From Cephalopachus bancanus (lineage: Eukaryota; Chordata; Mammalia; Primates; Tarsiidae): a DNA stretch of 64,000 bases. Positions 23,116-34,735 of this stretch are shown here, in pieces (the stretch's first letter is position 1; each line of letters starts with the position of its first letter). Below the pieces are notes generated by a model. The model did no database searches. It worked only from the letters and a program-made list of their open reading frames with translations, and was not told the origin of the DNA. The stretch spans positions 310,001-374,000 of the forward strand of contig JAPVLO010000161.1 of the NCBI GenBank assembly GCA_027257055.1, written 5' to 3'. Position numbers and translations under genes: made by a program.

Positions 23116-25234
23116 GATGGGAAAGGAAGACGTGCCTGCCCTTGACCCCATGTGGTAGCTGAGCAAGTGCCTGGAGGGGGGGCATTCCCCACACCACAAT
23201 GCCACGGGGGATCCAGGGAGCAGTCAAGCGTGCCTCTGCTGAGGTGGCGCCCACATGCTCAGAAAGAACATCTGGAAAGGGGTGGGGGGGAATGGGGGTG
23301 CCCAGCCGTAGCTGACCCTGGAGTCCAGCCCAGGCACCTGCTAGGTGCCTTCTCTGTGGGATCTCGCGGAGCCCTTGGACAGCCCTCTGACGGCGGGCTG
23401 TCACCTTCCCCTCCATCTCCACCTTTCTGAGGCCGATGTGGACTAAGGGGCAGAGGAGGGGCCCAGCCAGAGGGAAACTGCAGGAGGGCATCGTGGAACA
23501 GAACAAAGTCTGAAGAGGATGAGAAAAAAACAGATGAGGAAAGAGACCCACCCATCAGGATCCCTCACAGCCCTGGCTTAAGGGAGTGATAAGGTGGCCT
23601 TGTCATTCACAGGTGACCTTGACACCTGTGGCTTGTCCTCCACGGCCCCCACCCCCTCATGTCTGACTGTGATATTCTAGTGGTCGTCCCAGCCCCAGAG
23701 GACTGCTCAGCGACAGGGGTGGTGTCCAGCCTGGGTGGATGCGAGCGAGTCATCCAGGTAGTTGACCTGGGGGCCGGGCCCTGGGTGGCTGGGACAGTTT
23801 GCCTGGGGCCCAGGGCCCAAGTGGGGGAGGGGAAGGCGGCTGAGGGGGGCGGACTCTAAGGGTCTCCGTGTTCCAGATTCCAGGGCTGGCTCCAGACTCT
23901 AACCCCAGAGAAGCACGGTGGTGGGGTGGCTTTCTGTCACGCCACAAGCTAGAGGGACACGGCTCTGGGGAAGGGGCTTCTCTGGGCACCTACGTAGAGG
24001 CCTTTGGTTCCACGTTTACACTCTCCCACAGAAAGCACGCCACGGACATGTTCTCTGTGTCCTTAACCTACAGAGAAGGGACCAGCCTGGCCCCTCAGGG
24101 ACTCCTAGGACGGGTGAGTTTGGATGTAGAAAGAGCCCGGCTGCTCAAGCCCACCTGAGACTGCAAACGGAATCCCTCTTGCCAGGCCTGCCCGTAACCA
24201 TGCCCGTTCTCACTTGGGCCGGAACTTCCAGGTTCACAAAACGACTCTGTACCATCACTGACTGGTCTTAGAGGGAAGGACCACAGGGCTTGGGACAGGA
24301 AGCGACTTGGCCGAGGCTGCACGGCCTGCGTGTGGCAGAGCTGGGGAACCACACACAGATGGCCGGAACACCTGGGCCAGGGGCCTGAGGGGCAAAGCAG
24401 AGGTTGCCCTGGACAGAGAAGAGGACAAGGGGCGCCATGGGGGTGGGCGGGGCAAGAAAGAAGCAGGAAAGAAGGGAAGGGAGGGGCTGGGGACTCCATT
24501 CTGGAGCAACTAACACAGGGCAGGATGAGTATTTGGTTTCTATGCATATAGACGCAGCTCTGTCAAGGAGGGCCGAGAGGGGATAAGACCCTCTTCCTGG
24601 GGCCTCGGGGTCCGGGGTCGGTAGCGAGGGGGCTAGAATGGAGGGGGACGAGGGGTGGCAGTCAGGGTGGAGAGCAAGGGAGATCAGAGGTCTGGGGGTC
24701 GAGCATGCAGGGCTTGGAGATGAAATGGATGAGAAGGCGGCTGTGGGTGCTGTTGACCAGGTAGGGGACACAGAGGAGTGTGACAGCAGGCTGGGAGGAA
24801 GAGGCCAAAACCCTATGGGGACACTCTGGATGCCCAGCATGTCCAAGCCACAGTCCGGCAGGGTTGCCAGGCCGTGCAGAGAAGGGCCCCAAGACTTTGC
24901 TGGGAGCGGAGAGATCACACCTTCTTAAGGGCCCCAGGACACAATGGCTCTTTGTTCCGAGGAACTGCGGGGCTGCCGGCCTGGCCCCAAAGCTTTCCCC
25001 ATCTGTGCGCTACAGACCCCTCCCCTCCTGCCTGCCTGCCTCACCCTTCCTGGTTCTCGGCCCAGACTTGTCGGTCCCCACAGCTCCGCCGGTCTGAAAC
25101 AAACAAACCGCCTCCCCTCCTTAAATAAAAATCAGAATTAGGCATTCCATCCGACAACCATCGGATGGGCTCTTCCAACGATTCTAAAGCAGAACATACC
25201 ACCAGCGCTGCGGGGACAGGAGGCCACCGGGACC
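23116..25234. other. Unassigned GC-rich sequence
   Basis: About 2 kb with no exon recognised. Possible MIR text at 24225-24345. The 216-codon minus-strand frame at 24268-24918 is serine/proline-rich and lacks a domain. Confidence 0.35.
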
Positions 25235-25300
25235 ACTTCGCCGGATGCTATGTCCAGCACAGGGCACGTCGGTCCTCAATAAACAACTGCTGAATTAATA
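25235..25300 (+). mobile_element. L2-type 3' terminus
   Basis: tccagcacagggcacgtcgg, then tcaataaacaactgctgaat, resembles the L2 terminal sequence. Confidence 0.5.
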
Positions 25301-25344
25301 GGACGAATCAGTTCACCGAACGAAGCCTCCGATGTGAAATTCCG

Positions 25345-25480
25345 CATTTAATTCTCACAACCACCAGGAGGTTGATGTTATTACCCCCATTTTAAAGATG
25401 AGTTAACTGAGCCTTCTCAGAGGGTCTTACAAAGTGGCCCAAGGTCACACGGCTGATGAGTGGTGATAATCTGGATTGAA
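25345..25480 (-). mobile_element. MIR, antisense
   Basis: ctcacaaccaccaggaggt, cccccattttaaagatgag, ggcccaaggtcacacggctg. A clear reverse MIR. Confidence 0.8.
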
Positions 25481-25491
25481 AACACATTTTC

Positions 25492-25782
25492 AGCTGGGCT
25501 TGGTGGCTCAGCCCGTAAATCCCATGCCTTTGGGAGGCTGAGGTGAGTGGATTGCCTGAGCCCGCGGGTTCGAGACCCACCTGGGCAACTGGGCGGGACC
25601 TCATCTCTACAATAAATCAAAATCAGCCAGGCGTGGTAGCGCATGCCTGTAGTACCAGCTACTTGGAAGGGGAGGCAGAAGGATCACCGGAGCCCAGCAG
25701 GGCGAGGCTGCGGTGGCTGGGAGTGGCCACCGCACGCCAGTCTGGGCGACAAGAGTGAGACTCCAACTCAAAAAAAAAGAAA
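25492..25782 (+). mobile_element. Alu, T-type, sense
   Basis: 14-bp duplication gaaaacacattttc / gaaaacacatgttc (one mismatch). Has gcccgcgggttcgagacccac and the hairpin gtggctgggagtggccac. Confidence 0.94.
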
Positions 25783-25796
25783 GAAAACACATGTTC

Positions 25797-26277
25797 CCGT
25801 TATGGGCACATCCTGAGGAATTCTCTTAGCATGAGCTCCTCCATCTCGAGTTAAGGGAGAAATGAGTGTGTGTGTGTGGGGGGGGGGATGTACAGGCAGG
25901 AAGGAGCTGGAAGCAGGGAGGTCAAGTTGCTCTCATCTGCTGGGTGACCTGGGACAAGTACCAAGGGGCTGTCTGCTCTGTGGCTGGGGCAGCCAATGCT
26001 GCCTTCCTCTAGAGCTTTTCTGAGGGGGAGTGACAAGGAGTCCCAGCAGGGGCCTGGTGCATAGTGGGCTCTCAAGAAAGATCTCCTGAGGGTAAGCTTC
26101 GTTCTAAATCCATCAAATCGGTCACTGCATCAGCGAGCGCCTTTTGAGCTCTGAAGGAAAAAGATTGAACTCTTGAGAACAAATTTCCACCCCTTGGCCT
26201 TCCTGCTCAAGAAGGGAGTAAGTATATCATGGGGGTGGGAGTGAGAAGGTGGATCAAAAAACGGGCAGGGACCAGAT
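25797..26277. other. Unassigned sequence with GT and poly-G tract
   Basis: A (GT)n run followed by a G10 run lies at 25868-25888. Downstream text near 26045-26080 resembles an L2 end. No gene. Confidence 0.4.
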
Positions 26278-26361
26278 GGGAGGCTGGGATAAGAGGGGTG
26301 CTTGAGGCCAGGAGTTTGAGACCAGCCTGGATAACACAGTAAGATCCTTTCTCTATAAAAG
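26278..26361 (+). mobile_element. Alu left-arm fragment, J-type, sense
   Basis: gaggccaggagtttgagacc, then agcctggataacacagtaag, is an old Alu left arm, cut where the antisense young Alu starts. Confidence 0.75.
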
Positions 26362-26655
26362 TTTTTTTTTTTTTTTTTGAGTCGGAGTCTCACTCTGTCG
26401 CCCAGACTGGAGTGCAGTGGCCGCTCCCGGCCACCGCAGCCTCGACCTGCTGGGCTCCGGCGATCCTTCCGCCTCAGCCTTCCGAGTAGCTGGAACTACG
26501 GGTGCGCGCTTCCACACCCAGCTAATTTTTTGATTTATTGTAGAGATGAGGTCTCGCCTGCCCAGGCGGGTCTCGAACCCGCGGGCTCAGGCAATCCACT
26601 CACCTCAGTCTCCCAAAGGCATGGGATTACAGGCTGAGCCACCGAGCCTGGCTAT
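26362..26655 (-). mobile_element. Alu, T-type (young), antisense, inserted in an old Alu
   Basis: Complete copy with cgggtctcgaacccgcgggc and gccgctcccggccaccgcag. It sits between old sense Alu pieces on both sides. The site is the A-rich linker of an older Alu, the usual L1-endonuclease type target. Confidence 0.94.
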
Positions 26656-26672
26656 GTTTTTTTTTTTTTTTT

Positions 26673-26950
26673 AATTAGCTGGGCACGGTGGTGCATGCCT
26701 ATAATCCCAGCTAGTTGAGAGGCTGAGATGTGAGGGTTGCTTGAGGTCAAGAGTTCGAGACCAGCCTGGGCAACATAGACATACATAGTCTACAAAAAAA
26801 AAAGTTAAAAAAAAAATTAGCTTGGTGTTGGTGGCACACACCTGTAGCTCTATCTACTTGGGAGGCTGAGGTGGGAGGATCACTTGAGCCCAGGAGCTGG
26901 AGGCTGCAGGGAGCGATGATTACGCCACTCCAGCTTGGGCCCCATTTCTC
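26673..26950 (+). mobile_element. Alu, J-type, sense
   Basis: gggcacggtggtgcatgcct, gaggtcaagagttcgagacc, cacttgagcccaggagctgg, ending in a shortened right arm. Confidence 0.85.
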
Positions 26951-27537
26951 TAAAGAAGAAAAGACAGGCCTGGTGCAGAGGCCCAGCCTGGTCTCAGCGG
27001 GGAGCTAGCCATTGTGGGAAGACGAACCCTACCTTGAAAATAAGCACCTGGCTGCTGACCCCAGCCCCCAGGCCTGTGCAGGAGAGGAAGGTTAACCTCC
27101 TCCCGCCTTTCCCACCAGCAAGGCTCATCTCCTGGCGGCTCACCTCAGGTCAAGTGGCCAGGCTGGGTCAGCGATGGAGCCCCCAACATCTCGCCAGGGC
27201 CTCCAGGGGAGGCCATCCAGCACTGACTCCCCCATCTAGAGTCCAGCACTGCAGCAACCCCTGATTCGAGACAGCAAGACACTACAAGCACCCGAAAGAG
27301 GCGTTGGGCGTCCAAAGAGCCACCCCCAGGGGCGGTCTCCCTGGGGAGACCGAGTCTCACAGAGGTAAGTGCTGCCAGGACCCCAGAGGCTTGCAAGCTC
27401 CCAGGCACACTAAGCTAGCTTGGTGATTTAAGACATCTCGGGTTCAAGTTCCTGCTCCCCAGGAATGAGAAATAATGCAGTCGCTGAAGAAAACAGCTCA
27501 CAGTTCAACATTTTTCCAAAAATTATTTTTAATTGCG
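26951..27537. other. Unassigned sequence
   Basis: No gene or repeat assigned. Confidence 0.35.
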
Positions 27538-27659
27538 TTGTTGAGACGAGGTCAGGCTATGTTGCCCGGGCTGGTCTCAAGCTCCTGGGCTCAAGCAGTC
27601 CTCCTGTCTCAGCCTCTCAAAGTGCTGGGATTGCAGGCGTGAGCCACCACACCCAGTCC
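27538..27659 (-). mobile_element. Free left Alu monomer (FLAM), antisense
   Basis: A single monomer from ttgagacgaggtcaggct to gtgagccaccacacccagtc with no second arm. Confidence 0.8.
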
Positions 27660-27669
27660 CCTCAACGTT

Positions 27670-28510
27670 TTAAATACGCAGTTACCATATGACCTAGAAA
27701 TTCCACCCCTGAGTATATACCCAAGAGAGATGCAAACTTAAGTCATCACAAGACTTGTAGATGGCTCTTCATAGCAGTATTATTTATAACAGCCAACAAG
27801 TGGAAACAGACCAAATGTCTATCAGTAGATGAGTAAACAATATGGTACATTCATACAATGAAATATTACTCAGCCATGAAAAGGAAGGGTTGACACACGC
27901 TGCAACATGCACGGACCTTGAAAATCCTGTAAGTGAAAGGAGACACAAGGGATCACGTGTAGTATGATTCTGTATATATGAAATGGGCACATCCCTAGAC
28001 AGAGGGTGAATTCCTGTTGTCTGCGGCTGGGGGTGGGGCGGAAAACGGGAAGTATCTGCTTAATGGCTCCATTTTCTTTTGGAGTGATGAAAAAGTTGTG
28101 GAGTTAGATCATGGTAATGGTTACACAGCTCTGTGAGTACGAGAAGTGGCTGAACTGTAAACTTTTATTTATTTATTTTTGAGATGGAGTCTCACTCCGT
28201 TGCCCAGGCTGAAGTGCAGTGGCACGCTCACGGCCACCCCAGCGTCAACCTGCTGGGCTCTGGCAATCCTTCCGCCTCAGCCTTCCAAGTAGCCGGAACT
28301 ACAGGTGCGCGCTACCACGCGTGGCTAATTTTTGATTTAGTGTAGAAACGAGGTCTTGCCGAGTTTCCCAGGTGGGTCTCGAATTTGGGGGCTCAGGCAA
28401 TCCCCTCGCCTCGGCCTCCCAAAGTGCTGGGACTATAGGCTGAGCCACCGAGCCGTGCCAAACCGTAAACTTTTAAAGGGTGCGTTGTATTGTCTGTGAG
28501 TTATATCTTT
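27670..28510 (+). mobile_element. L1 3' end, interrupted by an Alu
   Basis: accatatgacctagaaattc, gagtatatacccaagagaga, atacaatgaaatattactca, gccatgaaaaggaag and gcggctggggg give the L1 ORF2-end to 3'UTR order. The antisense Alu at 28168 splits it. Confidence 0.85.
28168..28460 (-). mobile_element. Alu, intermediate, antisense
   Basis: Flanked by ctgtaaactttta and ccgtaaactttta (one mismatch). The tail has become (TTTA)n. B-box region aggtgggtctcgaatttggg; full dimer. Confidence 0.93.
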
Positions 28511-28530
28511 TGTGTGTGTGTGTGTGTGTC
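28510..28530. repeat. (TG)n microsatellite
   Basis: About ten TG units replacing the expected poly-T tail of the following Alu. Confidence 0.9.
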
Positions 28531-28807
28531 TCATTCTGTCACTCAGGCTGGAATGCAAGTGGCATGATGACGGTGATCATAGCCCACCGCAGCCTCAACC
28601 TCCTGGGCTCAGGTGATCCTTCCACCTTAGTGTTCAGAGTAGCTGGGACTACAGACATGCACCACCATGCTCGGCTAATTTTTTGATTTTTTGCAGAGAT
28701 GAGGTCTCACTGTTGCCATGCTGGTCTCGAACTCCTGGGCTCAAGCAACCTACGTGTCTCGGCCTCCCAAAGCGCTGGGATTACAGGAGTGAGCCACCAC
28801 GCCTGGT
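28531..28807 (-). mobile_element. Alu, J-type, antisense
   Basis: tctcattctgtcactcagg through ggagtgagccaccacgcctgg. Diverged dimer. Confidence 0.9.
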
Positions 28808-28842
28808 TGAATTATATTTTGATAAAGAGAATATTTAAACAA

Positions 28843-28987
28843 TCCAGCTAGTTGTGGTGGTTCACCCCTGTCATCTCACCACTTCAGGAGGCTGAGGTGG
28901 GAGGACTGCGTGAGCCCAGGAATTTGAGACACGCCTGAGTCACACAGCAAGGAGCTGTTTCAATAATAATAAATAAAAAATTTAAAA
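28843..28987 (+). mobile_element. Old Alu monomer (FLAM-like), sense
   Basis: ttgtggtggttcacccctgt, ggaggctgaggtgggagga, ctgcgtgagcccaggaattt, with an AATA tail and no right arm. Confidence 0.8.
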
Positions 28988-28999
28988 ATCCTTACTCTT

Positions 29000-29134
29000 A
29001 ACTTACTGGGTTTTGTGATCTCGAGCAAGTTACTGGAACATGTGATGTCTCGGTTTCTTCATCTGAAAAACAGGGCCAGTGATCGTGCCGACTTGACAAG
29101 GGTGGTTTTGGGATTAAATGAGTTCACACAAAAT
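29000..29134 (+). mobile_element. MIR, sense
   Basis: gtgatctcgagcaagttact, tgtctcggtttcttcatctg, gttttgggattaaatgagtt. MIR core and 3' part. Confidence 0.75.
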
Positions 29135-29144
29135 GTGCTTAGGG

Positions 29145-29437
29145 GCTGGGCTCGGTGGCTCAGCCTGTCATCCCAGCACTTTGGGAGGCCGAGGCGAGTG
29201 GAAGGCCTGAGCCCACGGGTTGGAGACCCGCCTGGGCAACTTGGCGAGACCTCGTCTCTACAATAAAATAAAAAATAGCTGGGCATGATAGTGTGTGCCT
29301 GTAGTTCTGGCTACTTGGAAGGTTGAGGCGGAAGGATTGTCAGCACCCAGAATGTCAATGCTGGGGTGGCCGTGAGCGTGCGTGCCACTGCACTCCAGCC
29401 TGGGCAAAGGAGTGAGACTCCAACTAAAAAAAAAAAA
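29145..29437 (+). mobile_element. Alu, T-type, sense
   Basis: gtgcttaggg duplicated at 29135-29144 and 29438-29447. Shortened A box; box cgggttggagacccgcc; right arm without hairpin (gtggccgtgagcgtgcgtg). This shows that the left-arm box changed before the right-arm hairpin. Confidence 0.94.
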
Positions 29438-29549
29438 AGTGCTTAGGGCAGTTGCCTTGTTAGGTGTCGGCTCCTTTCTGGTTCATGGCCCACCCTTGGT
29501 CCTCACCACCCCGCCCTTGGTTCCCCACACTGGCCAGGCTCCTGTATTT

Positions 29550-30300
29550 TTAAATTGTGGCTAAATATACCTCACATAACACGTACCACCTTATGCATTT
29601 TAAAATGCACAGTTCAGTGGCATTAAGAGCACTTGTGCTATCGTGCAATGATCACCACCGTCGCTCTGCAGGACTCTGCATCTTGCAAAACTGAAACTCT
29701 ATACCCCTTAAACAATTCCCATCCCCCTTCCCCCAGCTCCTGGCAACCACTCTACTTTCTGTCTCTATGAATCTGACTCTAAGTACCTCATGTAAGTGGA
29801 ATCATACAGTGTGTCCTTCTGTGACTGCTTATTTCATTGAGCAATCACATCCCCGAGGTTCATCCATGCTGCAGCATGTGTCGGAATGTCCTTCCTTTTA
29901 AAGGATGAATAATACTCCCTTGAAATGTATATACCACATTGTGTCTGTCCGTTCATTCACTGACCCCACGGGTTGCTTCTACCTTCTGGCTCTTGCGAAC
30001 AACGCTGTTACGAACGGAGGTGTGCACATTTCTTTTTGAGTTCCTGCTTTTAACTGCTTTGGGTATACACCTAGAAGTGGAAGGAACTCCTGCCATCACG
30101 TGGAAACTCCACTTTTAATTTGTCTGAGGACCCTCCATACTGTTTTCTGAAACGGCTACCCCATTTGACATTCCTGTCAACAGTACACATGGGTTCCTGC
30201 TTCTCCTGATCAGTGCACAAGGGTTCCAATTTCTCCACATCCTCACCAACACTTGGTATTTTCGGTCTTTTTTTGTTTTGTTGTGTTTTTGACAGTAGCC
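29550..30300 (-). mobile_element. L1 3' end, antisense
   Basis: Reverse L1 order: cagttcagtggcattaagag, gcatcttgcaaaactgaaac, aagtggaatcatacagtgtg, gaataatactcccttgaaat, cacatcctcaccaacacttg. Confidence 0.85.
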
Positions 30301-30879
30301 ATCCCAGTGGGTGTGAGGAATCTTCCCCCTTGCCTGGGCAGTTTCCCGCTTTGGGCCCTGCGTCTGTGTGTGGCTGGCTCCTGCCTGTCATCTGGGCCTC
30401 GGCTCAGATGTCACCTTCCCAAGGACCTGACTCTCAAACATAAACAAGCAGTCCGCTCCTCCCCACCCTTCAGTTCTCCTTGCTGGTGACTTCGCAGGAC
30501 CTAACTACTCTCCAAACGTTTTCACAATCTCTTTGCTACCGACTCAAGAACCCGGCCCCTTTCAGTGTCCCCTGGGGCAAGGACAGTGCCTGTCAGGTGG
30601 CCTGTCAGGGTCTCAGGAAATGTCAGATCGACATAATAAAATGGCAGAGCCAAGATTTAAACCTCAGTCTGCTGAGACCCAAAGCTCATGTGGGTCTTGC
30701 AGCTGTGGACGGTGGCCAAGTCGCAGGACGGCCAGCGCTGGCAGCAAGAAGAGACAGTCACTATCTGATAACGAGGAAGAAAGAAAGCGCAGAAACTGAC
30801 AAACAGCTCCCATACCCCCAAAGACCTGGAAAACGTCACGATGTTAGAGAATTGGATCCCAAGTTGTAATAAAATTAAC
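30301..30879. other. Unassigned sequence
   Basis: L2-like text near 30400-30440; otherwise nothing. The 129-codon frame at 30480-30869 shows no domain. Confidence 0.4.
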
Positions 30880-31361
30880 TTTTATCATTCTTAATTGTGG
30901 TAAAATACACACAGACATAAAATATGCCATCCTGACCACTCTGAAGTGTAGAGTTCAGTGGTGCTGAGCACCGTAGTATTGTCAAGCAGTCACTGCCACT
31001 ACTCACCTCCAGAACCTCCATCTTCCCTAGCTGAAACTCCGCACCTATGAACACTGTCTCCTCAGGCCCCAGTAACCACCACCCTTCCTGTCTCCAAGAT
31101 CCACACTGGGTGCCTCGTGTGAGATCACACAGGAGTGGCCCTTAGCACGGGCTTCCTTCACTTAGCATGGTGTCCCATCCGTGTTGTAGCATGTGCCAGA
31201 ATTCCCTTCCTTTTTCCCCTGAGTAATGCTCCTTTGCATGGATATCTCACATTTTGCTTGTCCATGCATCTGTCAGTAGACGCTTGGCCTGCTTCCACCT
31301 TTTGGCTCTAGTGAATAATGATGCTATGAATATGGGGACACACATCAGACTCCAGGTTTTG
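30880..31361 (-). mobile_element. L1 3' end, antisense (second copy)
   Basis: A second, independent antisense copy of the same L1 region (gtagagttcagtggtgctga, tcacttagcatggtgtccc, ccttttggctctagtgaat), about 1.3 kb from the first. Confidence 0.8.
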
Positions 31362-31578
31362 TTTTTTTTTTTGAGTTGGAGTCTCACTCTGTCACCCAGG
31401 CTGCAGTGCTGTGGCATGCTCATGGCCACCCCAGCATCAACCTGCTGGACTCCAGCGATCCTTCCACCACAGCCTTCCAAGTAGCCGGAGCTACAGGCAC
31501 ACGCTACCATGCCTGGCTAATTTTTATTTTATTTTATTTTTCTATTTATTGTAGAGACGAGGTCTCAGCAAGTTGCCC
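31362..31578 (-). mobile_element. Alu, intermediate, antisense, 5'-truncated
   Basis: Starts ttgagttggagtctcactctg and stops after ggtctcagcaagttgccc, about 85 bp short of the element's 5' end. Confidence 0.9.
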
Positions 31579-32100
31579 GCTTGCAGAGGTATCTTTGAGG
31601 CACAATACGGGGCCTCCGTGAGGTCCCACAGGCCCCAGACAACAAGAATCCAGTTTCAGCACCAATGCAGATAGGGAGTTCTATTTGGGGCTGGTTCCTC
31701 CTATGAGAGGTCTGTTACAAAACAAAAACTTTCTAGCCAGGTGCAGGCTCAGAAGAGACCAATTAAACCTTTATAACAGACTTTCTTGATCCTCAGGAGC
31801 TAAGTCAATGCCAAGGAACACTGTGGCCTGGGGCCTGGGCATGTACCTGGGGCTGAGGGCAGATAGGGACCAGCCCTCCCAACCTATACCTTGAGGCATG
31901 GGTGATCCCAGGAAGTTGCTCACCTGGCACCAGGGTGGGCTTCCCAGAGGAAGTGACATTGCAGAGTCTGTATTAAGTCTAAGGACTCGTGAGAGCTCTC
32001 TGGCTAGACTAAAGGTAGGGCGTTCACACATTCTGGTTTGCTCTGTTGTTTGAGGTAATTATTTCTAGTACTCCCTGCTAATCTCGAAAATGTCCCCATT
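31579..32100. other. Unassigned sequence
   Basis: No gene or assigned repeat. Start of the Alu-free interval around the promoter. Confidence 0.4.
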
Positions 32101-32104
32101 TGGA

Positions 32105-32655
32105 TGATAAATGACAGGGTCATGTCATTATCTATCACTGCATAACAAAGTACTCCAAATCTCAGTGGCTTGAAACACCCAACTTTTAGCATGTCTCACA
32201 GCTCCTAGGGTTGGGGATTTGGGCAGGGCTCAGCCGGGCAGTTCTGTTTAGAATCTCTCACAAGGTTGCAGTCAAGGTGACGGCTGGGGCTGCAATTCAC
32301 TGGAAGGCTTGCCTGGGACGGGAAGATCTGCTTCCTGGGTTGCACACTCATGGTTGGCAAGTTGTGCTGCCTCCCGCAGGCGGCCTCAACTCCTTCCCAT
32401 GGGGCTGCTTGGGTGTCCTCTTGCCTTGGCAGCTGGTTTCCCACAGAGTGAGGGATCCAGGAGAGACGGCACGGGGCAGACACTATCCTTTTATGTCCTA
32501 GCCTCGGAAGTCTCACAGCATTGCTTCCGCTGCTGTCCTTCTCGTGACTTGGAAGAAAGTCACTAAGCCAGACCTTTAAAGGCAGGGGGGAGTGAGGCAT
32601 GGGGGAGTTCTAGCTTTTGAAAGGAAGAGTGTTGGCATCTGGGATATTTTAAAAC
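32105..32655. repeat. Ancient LTR-like interspersed repeat
   Basis: ctgcataacaaagtactcca, tctcagtggcttgaaacac, cacaaggttgcagtcaaggt, cttttatgtcctagcctcgg follow a common mammalian repeat I recognise as LTR-class but cannot name safely. Confidence 0.6.
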
Positions 32656-33819
32656 TACTACTGTTATTCTAAAATAGGGCATGTGTGGGGAGGGTGGGGT
32701 CAGAGCTAGAGAGGACAGAAGACGCTAGATCAGGGAGCATTCGCAAGGCCAGCTAAGGAGTGTGAACAGGAGCGGGGCAGTCCGAGCGAGGCGGAGATGT
32801 GCCCAGGGATTCCGAACCAATACAGGAAATCGCCCCAGCACCACCTCCAGTGGGTCCAACTACCCCCCCACCCATCCAGTCCCTGTAACCCCAGCACCAG
32901 CTCCCTCCTCCGCCGGGGGGGGTCCCCCCATCTACCTTTGGTGAAGAACACACATCTTTTCTTCCCACTGGACAGAAGCCTCTCTTGGGCTTCCCTCTGG
33001 GCCCCACACGGAGCAGGTACATGCCATGGGGGTTTCTGCATGGACACAACACACCCGTTTGCACCCACCCCGGGCTGTGTCCGCACCAGCTGCAGGAGAA
33101 ACCGCCTTCTGCAGACACCTTTCTCTTCTAGCCTCCAGGCTGTGCCTTCTACCCAGAGGCATCTGGCTGCACTAACCATGTGGGCCTTCCAAGAGGCGAG
33201 AGGCAGGAAGCTGTGAGACAGCTCAGGGGAGAGCACGGGCCCAGGGCAAAGGCAACGGGCGTGGGCGACGAGGGGTGCCCCACGACAAGAGACTGAATGC
33301 AGGCAGGCCAAGGACAACCTGTGCCTCCCAAGCCCAGTGCTTGGGAGCTGGAGTTGAGTCAGCGCTTTCCTCGGAGGCTACCCCGAGTGGGTCTGGAAAA
33401 CAGGGCTCGCCCTGGGTCCTCTCCACTCGAACCCCGCCCCAGTCCATCCACACCTACCCACTCCCGCGCCCTGCCTGATCATCTTCCTTTATCCAGGCAC
33501 CTCCTGACATTTTCTCTTCCCATGTGTCTTTCCTCTAGGAAGCCCTCCTTGCTTGCAGCTCTGAAGTCTGAGAGCGTTTTGGCTGCCCCTTCCAGGCCTC
33601 CTACATCTAAATGATGACCGGTGTCCCTGGCTAAGTTCCCCGAGGGCACTGACAGTCTCCACTTCCCAGAATGAGAACGGGATCGTGTGTGTAAGAAGTT
33701 TCCTAGCGCTGGGCTTCCAGGCCCTGCCCTCACAGACTGGTGCCGGCCAGCAGACCCAGGATGTGCTCGCTTCGTGCTCACTGACTCTTAGGGTGGACCA
33801 GGCACTCTTGGGCATGCTT
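32656..33819. other. Unassigned GC-rich sequence
   Basis: L2-like text at about 33480-33640; otherwise no repeat or exon. The 195-codon minus-strand frame at 32730-33317 has no domain. Confidence 0.35.
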
Positions 33820-33955
33820 GATGTGACTCAGCTCATCAAGCCCTCACAACTGCCAAGGCTATAGGTGTGACCAACATCTTTATTTTCAGGTGAGAAACTG
33901 ACAGCACAGAGAGGTCAAGCAACTCGCTCGAGGTCACACTGCCAGGATAGAGCAC
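33820..33955 (-). mobile_element. MIR, antisense
   Basis: agccctcacaactgccaagg, ttttcaggtgagaaactgac, gcacagagaggtcaagcaac, ctcgaggtcacactgccagg. Confidence 0.75.
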
Positions 33956-34504
33956 TGCCGGGTATGTGCCAGGGCCATACATCCCCTGCAAGCCTGCCTT
34001 TCCCTAGGCTTTAATCAGATGGCGGCCTCAGCCCGGGGCACTCAAGAGAAAGATGAGAACTCTGCTTGGGCTTTGTACAATTTTAAGCTTTTCTCCCATA
34101 AATGCCTGTGAAGTCTATAGTGCTCACCGTGGCTTGGCGGCAAGGTTTCCTGCAGGCAGCGACAGGAACAGGCGAGAGCAGGCCAAAGTGAGCCAGAGAC
34201 CTGCAGACGGCGGATCTGGCCCGCTGGGCAGTGGGGGTTTCTGTGGGCAAATGCTTACTGTGGACTCGCCAGCGTGTTTTTTGTTTGACCAATCGTATGA
34301 GATGGGGTTCCCAGGATGGAACTTAGAGATAAGAGCATTTCACAGGCAAGAAGAGAAGGTGCTGCAGCCTCTGGTCACCCCCAAATGCTTCGGGATAATG
34401 ATCTCACCCAGCCTCCTCCCTGCCCTCTTCACTGCTCCGGCCTTTTAGCAACATCCCTGCCAAGTGTCTCCATGCGACAGGGGCGTCCCAGCTGGTCTGT
34501 TAGA
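33956..34504. other. Unassigned sequence
   Basis: No gene or assigned repeat. Confidence 0.35.
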
Positions 34505-34735
34505 CGCCTGGCCTGGTGGCTATGGGGCAGGCACTACAGCCACACTTCCTGAGTTCAAATCCCCGCTCTGCCACCTCTGTGTGTCTTTGGGCATTCAAGT
34601 TCTTCGGTTTCCTCACCTATCAGATGGGGACACCATTGTTTCTGTTGGGTTGTTGTAAGGACTAAATGAGTTCATAGAAGTTGGTGCTTAGAACAGTGAT
34701 TGGAATGTATAAATGCTTGAACAGTATGAGCTAGG
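34505..34735 (+). mobile_element. MIR, sense, near full length
   Basis: gcaggcactacagccacac, gagttcaaatccccgctctg, cggtttcctcacctatcaga, gggttgttgtaaggactaaa, cttagaacagtgattggaat. Confidence 0.85.

Noticed and set aside
26377..26637. Recurrent 'MSRSLTLSPRLECSG...' type proteins at many positions
   Set aside because: These are all translations of antisense Alu elements (for example 6049, 11068, 26362, 48661, 52480, 59365, 60786), not a gene family.
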